A program made the position numbers and the translations under genes. Below the pieces are notes generated by a model. That model ran no database searches. It was not told the DNA's origin and was given only the letters and a program-made list of their open reading frames with translations. Of a DNA stretch of 64,000 nt, positions 1 to 10,400 are shown piece after piece; the first letter of the stretch is position 1; every line of letters begins with the position of its first letter. Origin of the DNA: Simmondsia chinensis (Eukaryota; Streptophyta; Magnoliopsida; Caryophyllales; Simmondsiaceae); contig JAGTTD010000022.1 of NCBI GenBank assembly GCA_018398585.1, positions 7,727,501 to 7,791,500 on the forward strand, written 5' to 3'.

Positions 1-730
1 TTGAACCGTGTTTAAAAGATACGGCTCTAATAAACCGTGTCAAAGAAACCCGTTTAAACTGAAACAAAACCGCGTTGCATTTTTTTAAATAAACCGCGTC
101 TTGTATAAAGTAAGCCGCGTCTTTCAGACACAGTTTATTATGAAATAAACTGCGTCTTTTGGGACGCGGTTTATTGAGAATGTTAAAGCTCCTACTCCCC
201 CTTCTTGGCCCATTCACTCACGCGCACCCCTCTCCCCGGCTCTCACCATCTCTCTGCCTCTTTCTCATTAGCCCACCGCTGGTCACGTCATCCTCCTTCT
301 GCTTTATACGTCGAAGATCTTTCAAGTACCATTGTCGGAGCTATTTGACAACTACTGAATTAATAGCCTTTTTTTTTTATAACTTTGCCTGATTTCTTAC
401 CACCTCCACTTATGATGATCGGGAGGAACATGGGATCAATGTGACGACATCACAAATTGCGGCATAATAGTAACTATATGCGATGAAAACGCAGTTTGCC
501 GTTTCTGAGAGTAAACCGTGTTTATTAAACGCGGTCAATCATCTAAACCGCGTTTACTAAACGCGGTTCATCATCCAAACCGCGTTTCTGAAACGCGGTT
601 TAGTCCAGTTTATGAAACGCAGTTTATATTTATGTAAACCGCTTTTTTAAAACGCAGGTTTTTTTATTTTAAACGCTTTGTCTTGACGCGGTTTATTATA
701 GCCGCATCTTTAAAATGCGGTTCAACAGTA
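1..730. repeat. CACTA-like subterminal motif arrays around a short core
   Basis: About twenty copies of a short motif (AAACCGCGT and its complement ACGCGGTTT, with variants) occur in both orientations at 1-185 and again at 485-725, with a motif-free core at about 186-480. Two arrays flanking a core is the layout of a small non-autonomous CACTA (En/Spm) element, whose subterminal repeats bind transposase. The core is C/T-rich and could be captured host sequence; I recognise no gene in it. The left terminus lies outside the window and I could not find a CACTA/TAGTG end on the right, so the class is an inference. Confidence 0.5.
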
Positions 731-883
731 GATTTGAAAATATTTATTTTTCAGTATTATTTTTTTAATTTTTTTTTTTCAGTATTATTTTTGGAACCGA
801 CTCATCAAATCAAGCTGAATCTTAGAAAATTATAGATGTATTGTTTATGTATTCTAGTAAATATAATAAAATTAGGAAAATTA

Positions 884-2310
884 TTACTTAAGTACCTTAA
901 GATTTGCGCATTTATCACTTAGGTACTTTGACATTTCAATATATATAATAAGGTACTCTAAGGTTTGGATATTTTATCACCTAAATACCCTATGTTAAAG
1001 TTTGATGAATTTTTGTAAGAATTTCACCAATTTTATACAAAAAAATTCTAATATAATACATTATTATGATAATATATATAAGTCATGCTGATATTTTCTT
1101 CGAAAATTCAGCTAATTTCATAAAACACTCACCAAATGTATACGTAAACTACCTAAATATTGTTAGAGTATAAATTTTTTCCTGGGCCTTCACCCATCAA
1201 CTTAAGCTTTTGGATGAGATGGTTCTTTGATATGGTATTAGAGCCTTATTGACCAAGAGGTCATGAGTTCGAATCTCAGCAGTCCCCACTTTTAATATTA
1301 AAAATATTTAAGCACAAGGTATGAGATGGGCCTGTACACTATCCACACTTCAAGTCCAATTGGCATTCGCGTGAGGGGGCATGTTAAAGTATAAAACTAT
1401 TCCTGGGCCTTCACTCATCAGCTTAAGCTTTTAAGTAAGATGGTTCTTTGACAAATATTGCCACAATAATGTGTCAGTTTTCACTTTTTTGTCAAAAAAT
1501 CATTAAATTCTAATGAAAATATCATTATATTGTCGCAACTACGTTCAATTTTAGCATTTTCCGACAAAAATCTATCAAATTTCGACAAAAAAGTGTTTAA
1601 TTAACTTATCAATTAAGTACCTTAAGGTTTAAGCATTTATTGCTTAGGTACCCTAACATTTCAATATATACAATAGAATACCCTGAGATTTGAAAATTTA
1701 TCACTTAGGTACTCTATGTTGGATATTTGATAAATTTTTGTAAGAATCTAACCAATTTATGCAAAAACATCGATATAATACATACTTACAATAATAAATA
1801 TAAGTCATGCAAGCGTTTTCATCAAAAATTCAGTTAATTAAGATAAAATATTCACCGAATATTGATATAAATTACCTAAATATTGCCACAATCATGTGTC
1901 ATTTTTATATTTTGAGGGAAAAAATACCAAATTTTAGTGAAGATACTAATATATTGTCAAAATTGCGTTTAATTTTAGCATTTTTTGATAAAAATCTACT
2001 AGATTTTAACAAAAAAGTATCAAATTGATAAAATTTTAAAACTATAGGGTATCTAAATGATAAAATATTTAAAATTAAAGGTACTTCATTGTATATATTA
2101 AAATGTTAGAGTATTTAAGTAATAGATGCTTAAATCTAAAGGCACATAAATGATAATTTTCCTTAATAAAATTTTAAAAACTTAGGGTACTTAAGTAATA
2201 AAATATTTCAAACTAAGGTACTATATTACATATATTAAAATATCAAGGTACGTAGGTAATAAATGCTTAAACTTGAATGCACCATAATGATAATTTTTCT
2301 AAAAATTAAT
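884..2310. repeat. AT-rich repeat R1, tandem head-to-tail copies
   Basis: An AT-rich repeat marked by short phrases such as CTTAGGTACCTTAAGGTTT and ACATTTCAATATATA occurs at about 884-1600 and again at 1601-2025, followed by inverted versions of its left end at 2026-2165 and 2166-2305. The terminal inverted repeats and lack of coding potential suggest a MITE or foldback element. Diverged copies occur near 21970-22690 and 33325-33960. The first copy is interrupted by a TRIM; the second keeps the uninterrupted site. Confidence 0.6.
1161..1453 (+). mobile_element. TRIM family A, complete copy
   Basis: A 293-bp terminal-repeat retrotransposon in miniature. Two 72-bp direct repeats (1161-1232 and 1382-1453) begin TGTTA and carry the phrase CCTGGGCCTTCAC. 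Directly after the first comes TGGTATTAGAGCC (1233-1245), a primer-binding site of initiator tRNA-Met type; a purine tract (GTGAGGGGGCA) precedes the second. A 5-bp target duplication AATAT flanks the element (1156-1160, 1454-1458). It has no coding capacity and must have been mobilised in trans. Confidence 0.88.
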
Positions 2311-2690
2311 TTCTCACTCGTTATATATTAGCACGAAAAATATAACCAAAAGTTCAAAAAAAAAATGTTTATATAACCATGATAATGGTTCAATAAAGTG
2401 AGTTATTTTAAAAGTATATGTTACCAACACTAAAAATAGAAGGTAAAAAAATTATCGTAAATAATTAATTATTTTTGTTTGAGTATTAGTCTCAAAGTTA
2501 TTTTATAAATATATTTATACTCTTGTAATCAACATAATTACCCAGGCTTTAAAAATATTTTGATAATAAAAATATTCTTATTTTAATAATAACAATACTC
2601 ATTTTTGTTTAGGGTTCTTTTACAACGTGTTGCTGTTATTTATTGTTATACTAATTTTTTACTATTAATTATATGACTTTAGTTTCTGCA
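2311..2690. other. AT-rich spacer, nothing recognised
   Basis: AT-rich sequence with no exon, tRNA or clear element boundary that I could support. Confidence 0.5.
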
Positions 2691-3650
2691 TAATCTATAA
2701 CTTAATTTTAAAGTAAAATTAATATTAAGTTAGCAACAAAATTTTAATGGTCCGACGTATTGAGTCATTTGCATTTGACATTACCTAACTTTTGAAATTA
2801 TGTTATCGACTTTTCAATTTCATCATATAATTAAATTGATACAATATTAATTGTATGTGAACTAATTTGACATAATTAAAAAATAAATGGACAATTGACA
2901 TAACAAATAAAGTATAAGGTCTTTTGATTCAAATACTTTTTTTTATCAATTGTTATAAGGGTATTTAATATATATCTTAATGTAGAATATAATAAACTAA
3001 TTGATTAATTTAGTTTGTTTTAAAATTATAATTAGCTAAAGCTATGTTATACTTTTGGTTTATTTACATGCATGGTCTTTATATTTTATTCACTGTATTA
3101 ATTTAGTTATTTTATTTTTTGTGTTAATTTCTTTTCATGTGTGATGCACTTTGTGTCAATTTAGTGCTAGGGTATAATTAATGTTAAGTTGATGATGAAA
3201 ATTTTAGTGACGTGCTAGCTCAAATTGAGTTAACAATTGTATTTATATTGGGTCATTCTTATCTTACATGACCAGATTGTTAAAAATTATATTTTTAACT
3301 TAACTTTAATTTTTATTTTAGGACTAAGTTCACATTTAAATTAACATAATGTGAATTGTAAATGACTAAATTAAAGAAACATATCCAATGTCTCAAGGGC
3401 TCCCGCCTACGCAGGGTCTGGGGGGGGGGCGAATGTAAGCAGCCTTCTCCTTTTAGGGTATTAACCTGAAGAGAGACTGTTTCCCAGTGCCCCCAACCTG
3501 AGAGTAAGGACTTTTCAGAAGGTCACCTATCCTGGTTCTACTCTCCCCCTTCAGGGTGTAAATGACTAAATTAATATAATTAAATATAGAATGACTAAAT
3601 TGATACAAAGTGCAAAATGTATGGACTTTTACTGAATAACCATATATTTT
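2690..3650. repeat. AT-rich repeat R2, two diverged copies
   Basis: Non-coding repeat recognised by related blocks (ATTAATRTTAAGTT, then GGGTCA and GAGTCA/GAGTTAAC, then AATGACTAAATTRATA). A partial copy lies near 2690-2900 and a fuller one at about 3060-3650; a third is at 5440-6060. It resembles an old MITE. The 3060-3650 copy is interrupted by a SINE at 3375-3556. Confidence 0.5.
3375..3556 (-). mobile_element. SINE with 5S rRNA-derived head
   Basis: Read on the minus strand, the 5' part (3556 down to about 3505) matches the 3' half of plant 5S rRNA, including a block equivalent to GGATGGGTGACCTCCT (plus 3517-3532, two mismatches). It is followed by the Au-type 3' body found in the RTE LINE tails here (GGCTGC.TACAT ... 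CAGACC ... GGGAGCC). An 18-bp target duplication TGTAAATGACTAAATTAA flanks it (3357-3374 and 3557-3574), showing genuine retroposition. The head is shorter than in the copy at 5516-5754. A run of ten G occurs at 3420. Confidence 0.8.
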
Positions 3651-3670
3651 TTTTGATCTCTGCCTACTTA

Positions 3671-4884
3671 TAGGGGTGTTTATGATGCAGTTAACCTATT
3701 AAAAAGTATTTTTGTTTGGTTAACTATAATCAAAATACTCAAAATAACTAACGGTTATCGTAATAGAAAAGACCAATTAATTGACTTTCGATAAATCGGT
3801 AGTTCGGATCAGTTATGTTGGTTAACCGGTAACCGAAAAAAATAGTACAACGCCTATTTCATGTTATATGATTTATCACGTTAATGATTTATATATGTCC
3901 AAAAAATACATTAAATGTGAGAATGTTGAACTAATTATGAGCATATAATTAAATTCTAAAAACTAAACTTATATTTCAATTTAACCAACATGTGGACAAA
4001 AGAGTAACAGTAGATTATAGCAAAGTAGTGCTTAATTAGTATTTGAATATAACGATAGGACATTAATACCTGATTATAGGAGATGAATGAGGGAAAAAAT
4101 GTTACGTACGAAATGAGGTTCCATCAAAACCAATTGGAAATGGGTGGAGTGGTTCTCGTAGTATATAAATTGGCATTATTTTGGTGATCTCACCGATGTG
4201 GGATACCTTTTGGGCTGTGACAAACCACCAAGCCCCACAACCGTCGTCCTCGACTGCTTCATTCTACGTAGCTTCACTCTGAGTAGGTAGCCCTTTTCTT
4301 TGAAATGCTTCACTCTAGGGCCGTTATAAGTCGTTTGTCTAGCACGACCATCTAGCACTGTCCGTCCCATACCGGATCAAGCACGACTCCGGTACAGGGT
4401 CTGTCCCATACCAAACCGAGCTCCTTGGAACGATCCAAGGATCCACAGCTTTGATACCATTGTTACATACCAAAGGAGGTTCCATCCCAAAACTAATTAA
4501 AATGGATAGAGTAGCCCCCCTAATATATAAATTGGTATTTTTTTGGTGATCCCACCGATGTAGAATACCTTTTGGGTTGTAACAAAAAAGATAACATTGA
4601 TTGAGCTTTATAGAATAGTCCAATTATATGCTAGACAAGCGTACTTTAAGGAATAATATAATATTATGAACATATAAAATAATATACATGATATATACTA
4701 TTTTGGTAAATCAGTTAATCGAGATGGATAAAATCACTAACTGTTATCGTCCCAAAATACCTCAAGTTTATTCACGTTGGTTAACTGAATTGGAAATTCG
4801 ATATGGTTAACCACATCGGGGTCGGTATTTCGGAAACTCGGTTCGGTATTTCGATTAGGGAATTTCTTGAGCACCCCCATTCAG
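3671..4884. mobile_element. Probable hAT-type element interrupted by a TRIM
   Basis: The outer ends read ATAGGGGTGTTTA (3671) and GAGCACCCCCATTC (ends about 4884), a roughly inverted pair. The interior on both sides of 4100-4584 is rich in GGTTAACCG-type words, as in many plant hAT elements. I found no convincing 8-bp target duplication, so the borders are approximate. Confidence 0.35.
4100..4584 (-). mobile_element. TRIM family B, complete copy
   Basis: A 485-bp element with direct repeats at 4100-4222 and 4461-4584 (about 123 bp, starting TGTTAC and ending GTRACA). Read on the minus strand, the right repeat is followed immediately by ATGGTATCAAAGC (plus 4447-4460), a tRNA-Met-type primer site, and a purine-rich GGGGCTTGGTGGTTTG precedes the left repeat. 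A 5-bp duplication AAAAA flanks it (4095-4099, 4585-4589). It shows no gag or pol. Confidence 0.85.
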
Positions 4885-5440
4885 GTGTGGTCTTGAATTT
4901 CGCCTTCACGGGATGCTGATTTTTGTATTGCAATTATTTCACTAATTATGAAAAAGAACCAAGTATTTTATTTATTTAATGACTTTTTCATATCGTAATT
5001 CAAAAGATTTCCCCGGACTCCAAAGATATCCTCAACCCAATTTTATTTTCGATTTTTGGTAGCATGAAAATTATTTTATTATTTCCCCAAACCCTATAAA
5101 CAAGTGCATGCCACCCAAAATTATATAAAAATTTTGAAACAATTCATTTTTATAAATGAATTATTTTAGTATTATATATTAATTGTCTTTTGACAAGTAT
5201 CCAAATATCACATGATAAAATATAATAAATATACATATATATTTTTTTTTTTTTGTAATAATAACAAATATTTTTATTGCCGTTTTTGTAAAATGTATAC
5301 AACACCCTCAAATCAAAATGTATCACAATAATTATAAGATATGATATCCGATAATAATGGCTTAATCTATAAAAAATAAATAATTAATTTGTACTCAATA
5401 TATCTTATCTTATATAAATTAAATGATTATTTACATTAAA
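4885..5440. other. AT-rich intergenic sequence, nothing recognised
   Basis: Low-complexity AT-rich DNA without splice-bounded coding blocks or a recognisable element. Confidence 0.5.
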
Positions 5441-6060
5441 GGTTCCTTTACTTCACTTAGTATGTCAATTTAATCTATGTACTTTAATTATGTTAATTTA
5501 GTCCATGTACAATTGTTAAGGCATCAGATCTTATTAGAACTCTGAAGTTAAGCGTGTTTGGCTAGAGAGTAGTACCAAGATGGGTGACCTCCTAAGAAGT
5601 CCTCGCGTTGTCAACCATATAAGGTCGGGGGTTATCTCAAACAGTCTCTCGGCAGGATTACACCATAAAAGGGTAAGGCTATATACATCAATCCCTCCCA
5701 GACCCCGCTTATGCGGAAACCTTTGAAGCACTGGGTCTGTTGTTATTATTATATTCCATGTACAATTGCTATTGTATCAATTTGGTCATTTAAGTAAAAT
5801 TTATATTAAAATGTCAATGAAAATTTAATAGTTCAATCATAAATTGGGTCACATTGAGTCAACAAAGGATTTCTATTGGGTTACTTGTTTATAACGTGAT
5901 AATGCCATTTAAAATTACGTAAATAATGCGACTTGAATTTGACTAAATAATTAATTTAACATAATATGAATTGTTAAAAGACAAAATTAATACAATTAAA
6001 AGTAAAAAAAATTAATAAAATAAAAAAACAACACATACCTTTGATATAAATGACACTAAA
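5440..6060. repeat. AT-rich repeat R2, third copy
   Basis: Shares the order of blocks of the 3060-3650 copy (TCAATTTAGTCC..., ATTTATATTAAAATGTCAATG, GGGTCAC, GAGTCAAC, TAACATAATATGAATTGT). It is interrupted by the 5S-headed SINE at 5516-5754, at a different point from the other copy. Confidence 0.5.
5516..5754 (+). mobile_element. SINE with 5S rRNA-derived head, longer copy
   Basis: The 5' part (5516-5612) is colinear with plant 5S rRNA from about nucleotide 20 to 112: GAACTCTGAAGTTAAGCGTG (5537-5556) and GATGGGTGACCTCCT (5579-5593) are the most conserved parts. This covers the region of the internal control elements (box A, intermediate element, box C) of 5S genes, so the element could use a type 1 Pol III promoter. 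The 3' part is the Au/RTE-type tail ending in short TTG/TTA repeats. A 14-bp target duplication TCCATGTACAATTG (5502-5515, 5755-5768) brackets it. It is not a functional 5S gene: the first ~20 nt are missing and the body is fused to the tail. Confidence 0.85.
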
Positions 6061-6107
6061 TTAAATATTTATAACATTACTTAAATAAGTATTTCTATTT
6101 ACTTTAT

Positions 6108-6370
6108 TTGGGGCATTTTCCATATCAAAACATTTTGTTATTTTCAAACTTGCTCTTTTACACTCTCATTTCTGGCCTTCACTTTAGACAGCTTTATGGT
6201 AAATCCGCTAGCGGTTTTGCTGTCACCGGAAAACCGCCTTCCGGTCTCCGACACGCCGGAAAACTAGGTACAAAGGCGGTTTTGTCGTCGATGAGTTGTT
6301 TGCTACTGCGATACGGGGTCGTTTGAGGAGCATTGGAGTTCTTCTTTGAATTTGAAAAAAGGTTTGAACT
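6108..6370 (+). promoter_or_regulatory. Possible first (untranslated) exon region of the AHL gene
   Basis: This block is much more GC-rich than its surroundings (CACCGG, CGCCTTCCGG, CGACACGCCGG around 6220-6260) and lies about 1 kb upstream of the AHL start codon. Clade-B AHL genes often have a 5' leader intron. A candidate donor (AAAAAG|GTTTGA near 6360) would pair with the acceptor at 7345-7347. No clear TATA box was identified; transcript data would be needed. Confidence 0.3.
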
Positions 6371-6837
6371 TACTACTGGCTCCAAAATCTGCTGGCACTA
6401 ATTAAATGAGCTTGCATGCTGATTTTATTTACTGATTTGAATACTTTATTGATTTTTTTTCAAGATTTTTTGTGGGTTTTGGTTGACTGCTTTGGATTAT
6501 GTAGTTTGCTTCACTGTTGCAAGATTTTTGTTGAATTTCACCGGGCTCACAGAGTTGGTGTATATGAGATCTACATATAAGTACAAGTGGGGTTCCTTTT
6601 AAAAGCAATCGGTATTAGGTGAAGTAACCTAGGAGGCTTGTATATTGATCTCTTTTCTCTTGTAACTTTAAGGTGCGATTCTACCATACTCACATGTAGA
6701 ATTCTTGACAAAAGTTATGAGAATTTGAGATGAGCTAGTGGTGAAAATGTGAATATTTGTTGAAATATGTTTGGGGTTTAGAGGATTTAATTAGGGTTTC
6801 ATTTGAGTTGTATTCATGAATTTCATTTTAATCTCTC

Positions 6838-7175
6838 TATGTACAAAAAAGTTGCTTGGGTCTTCACCAATCAGCTTATTCTTTTGGGATGATTGATTTC
6901 TTAACGTGCTTCGTAGGCCCTTTTTATTGAGAGTCTCGAGGTCAAATTTCAATAAACCCTACTCTTTATATTATAATTTAAGCACAAGTTATGAGTTGAC
7001 CAAGCATAGCTTCGTCTAGTGGTGATCATCCCCCGGGGGGGGGGGGGGTGGTTCAAAGACACCACTCGAGATCAAATCCTACTAGTAGCAAAAATACCCC
7101 CACCCTTTTGTTACCAACTAAAAAAAAAAAAAAAAAAAACCATATGAGGTGGGCTTGTGCATTTGCAGTAAGCAT
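6838..7175 (+). mobile_element. TRIM family A, truncated copy split by a SINE
   Basis: Carries the family A repeat phrase (GGGTCTTCACCAATCAGCTTA), the post-LTR segment with TAGGCCC in place of the primer site, and the interior TTTAAGCACAAGTTATGAG. The interior resumes after 7140 with CATATGAGGTGGGCTTGTGCA. The 3' LTR is absent. Family assignment comes from colinearity with 1161-1453. Confidence 0.6.
6995..7140 (+). mobile_element. tRNA-derived SINE nested in a TRIM
   Basis: Contains a tRNA-like head with A-box-like GCTTCGTCTAGTGG and B-box-like GAGATCAAATCC, then a body ending in a long A run. A G run of about 14 (near 7034-7048) sits in the head. Flanks TATGAGTTG and TATGAGGTG look like a decayed target duplication. 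Confidence 0.55.
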
Positions 7176-7347
7176 TTTTTTTTATTAATTAAATGAAATT
7201 ATCTGGAAAAGAATATTAAGTTATAACTACTCCTTGCAGTCTTCAACTGGCTAAATTTCTTGCTACTTTTGATGAGCTGTTGTTCATTGATTGCAATTTC
7301 CTCTCTTTCAACTAGAGATTTACCGTGGTTTCAATGTTGTTGTGCAG

Positions 7348-7416
7348 TGATGAATGCTTGAGTGGGATACCTAGTGACGCATTCTAGATATTAATTTTTG
7401 CGTGGAGAAAGAAAAT
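7348..7416 (+). promoter_or_regulatory. AHL 5' UTR exon with a 3-codon upstream ORF
   Basis: A pyrimidine-rich tract ending TTGTTGTGCAG (acceptor at 7345-7347) starts a short leader that continues without a break into the AHL start codon. It contains an upstream ATG at 7350 followed by a stop three codons later (ATG AAT GCT TGA), which could lower translation. The exon start is inferred from the splice consensus only. Confidence 0.45.
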
Positions 7417-10400
7417 ATGAGCACAGGAGTGATGGTACGTGGTGCTGAAGTACAATCGAGCTACCATGTAGTGCCTCAGAGAGAAGGCCCTGGGCAGGCG
7501 ACTCTGTCACCAGGCGTGGCAGGGACCCCACCAAGCATGGGGATGGCAGGACTAATGGAGAAGAAGAAGAGGGGCAGGCCCCGGAAATATGGGCCAGATG
7601 GTGCAGGGGCAATGTCACCAACGCCAATTTCTGCATCAGCTCCAGCATCCACTGGCACTAATTCGAGTGGAAAGCGAGGTAGAGGGCGTGGAGCAAGTGC
7701 GGAGACCAAGCAGCAGCTCAGAGTTCAAATGGGGATCATTGGTAAGTGGACCATTATTGCTAACCATGTTGTTTAAGCATGTTAGTGCTTGAGTACTTGA
7801 AATTTGAGCCTGAGCTTTTGCGCAAAAACATTTGGTTTCTGGCTGAAAATTATAGCTGTCCTTCATGAAACTTTGTCTGTGATCTTGAAAAAGTTTTCAG
7901 AAGCTGACAAATTTCTTGTCGTTGCAGTTTTAGTTGCATATATGAATTGACGTACTTATAGAATGCTAATTTGGACCTGTTCATTTGTTTGAGTACAAAC
8001 TCTGATGTTAGCGTCTTTTGGTGAAAAAGGGTTAAGATTTTATGTGATCCATACCAGTTTAGCCATATCTTCTTAAGGTGAGTGCATGCAATTAATCGCA
8101 CTGCACGGACATGACGGTTTGTGGTTGTTGTGTTGCGGAAGTGGGCGTAGCTGATGTTACACAGCTGGTTTTGGCAATCTTGTTGGGTTTTTCTAAGGGA
8201 GTATAAGTCGCTTTTAAACTATGTGCAGGGAAAAAGTTAAATGAATGTTCATATAATTGTTAGTTTTTATACGTCTTTGATAGTTTTTAAGCTGGAGATA
8301 CATTTATTTATTAACAGATGTTACATAATGTAATGACCTTTATCTGGCTCCATGGGTGAGCGGTGGATCAATATGTTCACCTGCGAGGTCTCTTATGACA
8401 TGCTGTCAGGAAATGGTTCTGTTTTTCTCATTTTTGATCTATCACTCAATAAAATAATATGATTTCTTTTGATTTTCGATTCGTTAGTAACATACACAAA
8501 TTTTGATCACTTCCTATATTCCCTCTATTTTGACCAACTTTAGTTTAGAAAATGAGGTCTAGATGTCTAACAATTCAAATCAAAATTTTTTCTATTGAAT
8601 TTTCTCTTAAAACTTGAATTGAATAAACAATGCAATTAAAATATTATCAGTGAGTGGATCTTAATTAAGAAACTAAAACGGATAGCTGATCAAATGAAGA
8701 GAATAGAGCAAATACCAGAAACAGGTGTAGGATGTGGATGAAATGTTCCTAGATTATTTTTATATTATAATAATTAATGTGTTTTATGTTAAGAATGATA
8801 AAATACATGTCTTTGTAGAAAATTCTTTAAGGATCTAAATATTAGGGTTAGAAATTATAAACATACCAGTAGCGGAAGTCATTGTTGTAGTCCATTAAAA
8901 TGTCGTTTGATCTACAAGACAATCACAAACAAGCAAGAATGCGTCTCTCGATTGCGCTTAGAACTTGGTCTTCCTCTCGCTCTCGAATTCTTTATGATGA
9001 CCACTAATGGGGCAAGTTATCCCCTTAGCTTTATTTTATAGCTAGGGTTTTAGGAGGATAGGGGGGATCAAGCCTTGGGTTAGTAAACTGTATAGGCTCC
9101 CCATCAAAGCTTGTCTTTAATTAGACCCACACATTACATACCACACTATTAATTATACAAGAAGCTAAGACCAATGCAAGTCCATACTTTACGGATCACT
9201 TTATCAATTGGGCTTGACTGGTTCAACATCTAACTAGTTTTATAAAATAAGAAGATAACCCAATCAATGGAAGCCTACTTTACGAAATAATTCCAACGTT
9301 CTCCCACTTGGGCAACATTGATTGGAGAACGACTTAAAACTTTTAGTTTGAAAAACGACTCTCAAGTTGGGCAAACTTTAGTGGCCACGAAACATATACA
9401 TCTCAGCACCAAATCCCGTCCAACAAGCATACTATTGTCGAACCAGGAAGTCATAGTGCTCATTTCACGACACATGACCTTCCATGATCACAAACACTAA
9501 TAACCCAGCGACATGGATCCCCTAGTGTGGTAAATTGTGGTGTGGTTTGCACATGTGATCCAACTTTAATTATGTAAAACCACATTTGGTCCTCAGTCTC
9601 TAGGAGGCCCTTTATAGGAAATAAACCCCGTTTCTTTTCCTTATACACTTTAAAGAAATAACTTTTCTTCTAATAGAAGCCACCTCATACCAAGGCCATC
9701 TCAAAATGAGGTAGAACTTTAGAGAAATAACTTTGCTTCTGAATAGAAGCCACCTTATACTGAGGTCACCTCAAAATGAGGCTGCACTTTAGAGAAATAA
9801 CTTTGCTTCTAAACAAGGCCATCTCATACTATAAGAATGTAGTGAGACCGGCTATGTCATATAACGCGAAGTGTTGCCCAATGGAACGGTATCATACACA
9901 GAAGCTGAGGGTAGTAGAAACGAGGATGTTGCGGTGGATATGTGGACACACAAGGAAGGATAGGATCAGGAATGAAATCATAAAAGGCAAATTGGGCGTG
10001 GCCTCGATTGAAGATAAATTAAGGGAGCACCGTTTGCGCTAGTTTGGGCATGTTAGGAGGAGACCGGTCACCGCCCCGGTCAGGAGATGTGAACAACTCC
10101 ATGCTACGCTTGGGAGGAGAGGGAGAGGCAGGCCGAAGAAGAGATGGTTGGAGACGATCCGACACGACCTCACCCACCTAAACCTACAGGAGGAGATGGT
10201 TTTAGATCAGTGGAGGGCTTGCATAAGGGTAGCTGATGTAGCGGCATAGAATAGAGGAGCATATTTTGGCTAGCACTAGTGCCCCTAGGCTTATATGTCT
10301 GCCTGTTTGATTTACTTAATATGTTTGGGAGCTGTTTTATTGCTTATTGCCTATTGCTGCTTCTTGCTTAGGCTTGCTCTGGGCCGTTGTTTTTATACTC

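Noticed and set aside
5521..5612. A 5S rRNA gene
   Set aside because: The first ~20 nt of 5S are missing, there is no T-run terminator, and the block is fused to a SINE tail inside one target duplication.
7402..7416. In-frame GTG as the AHL start
   Set aside because: Plant nuclear genes start at ATG; the ATG at 7417 is 15 bases downstream in the same frame.
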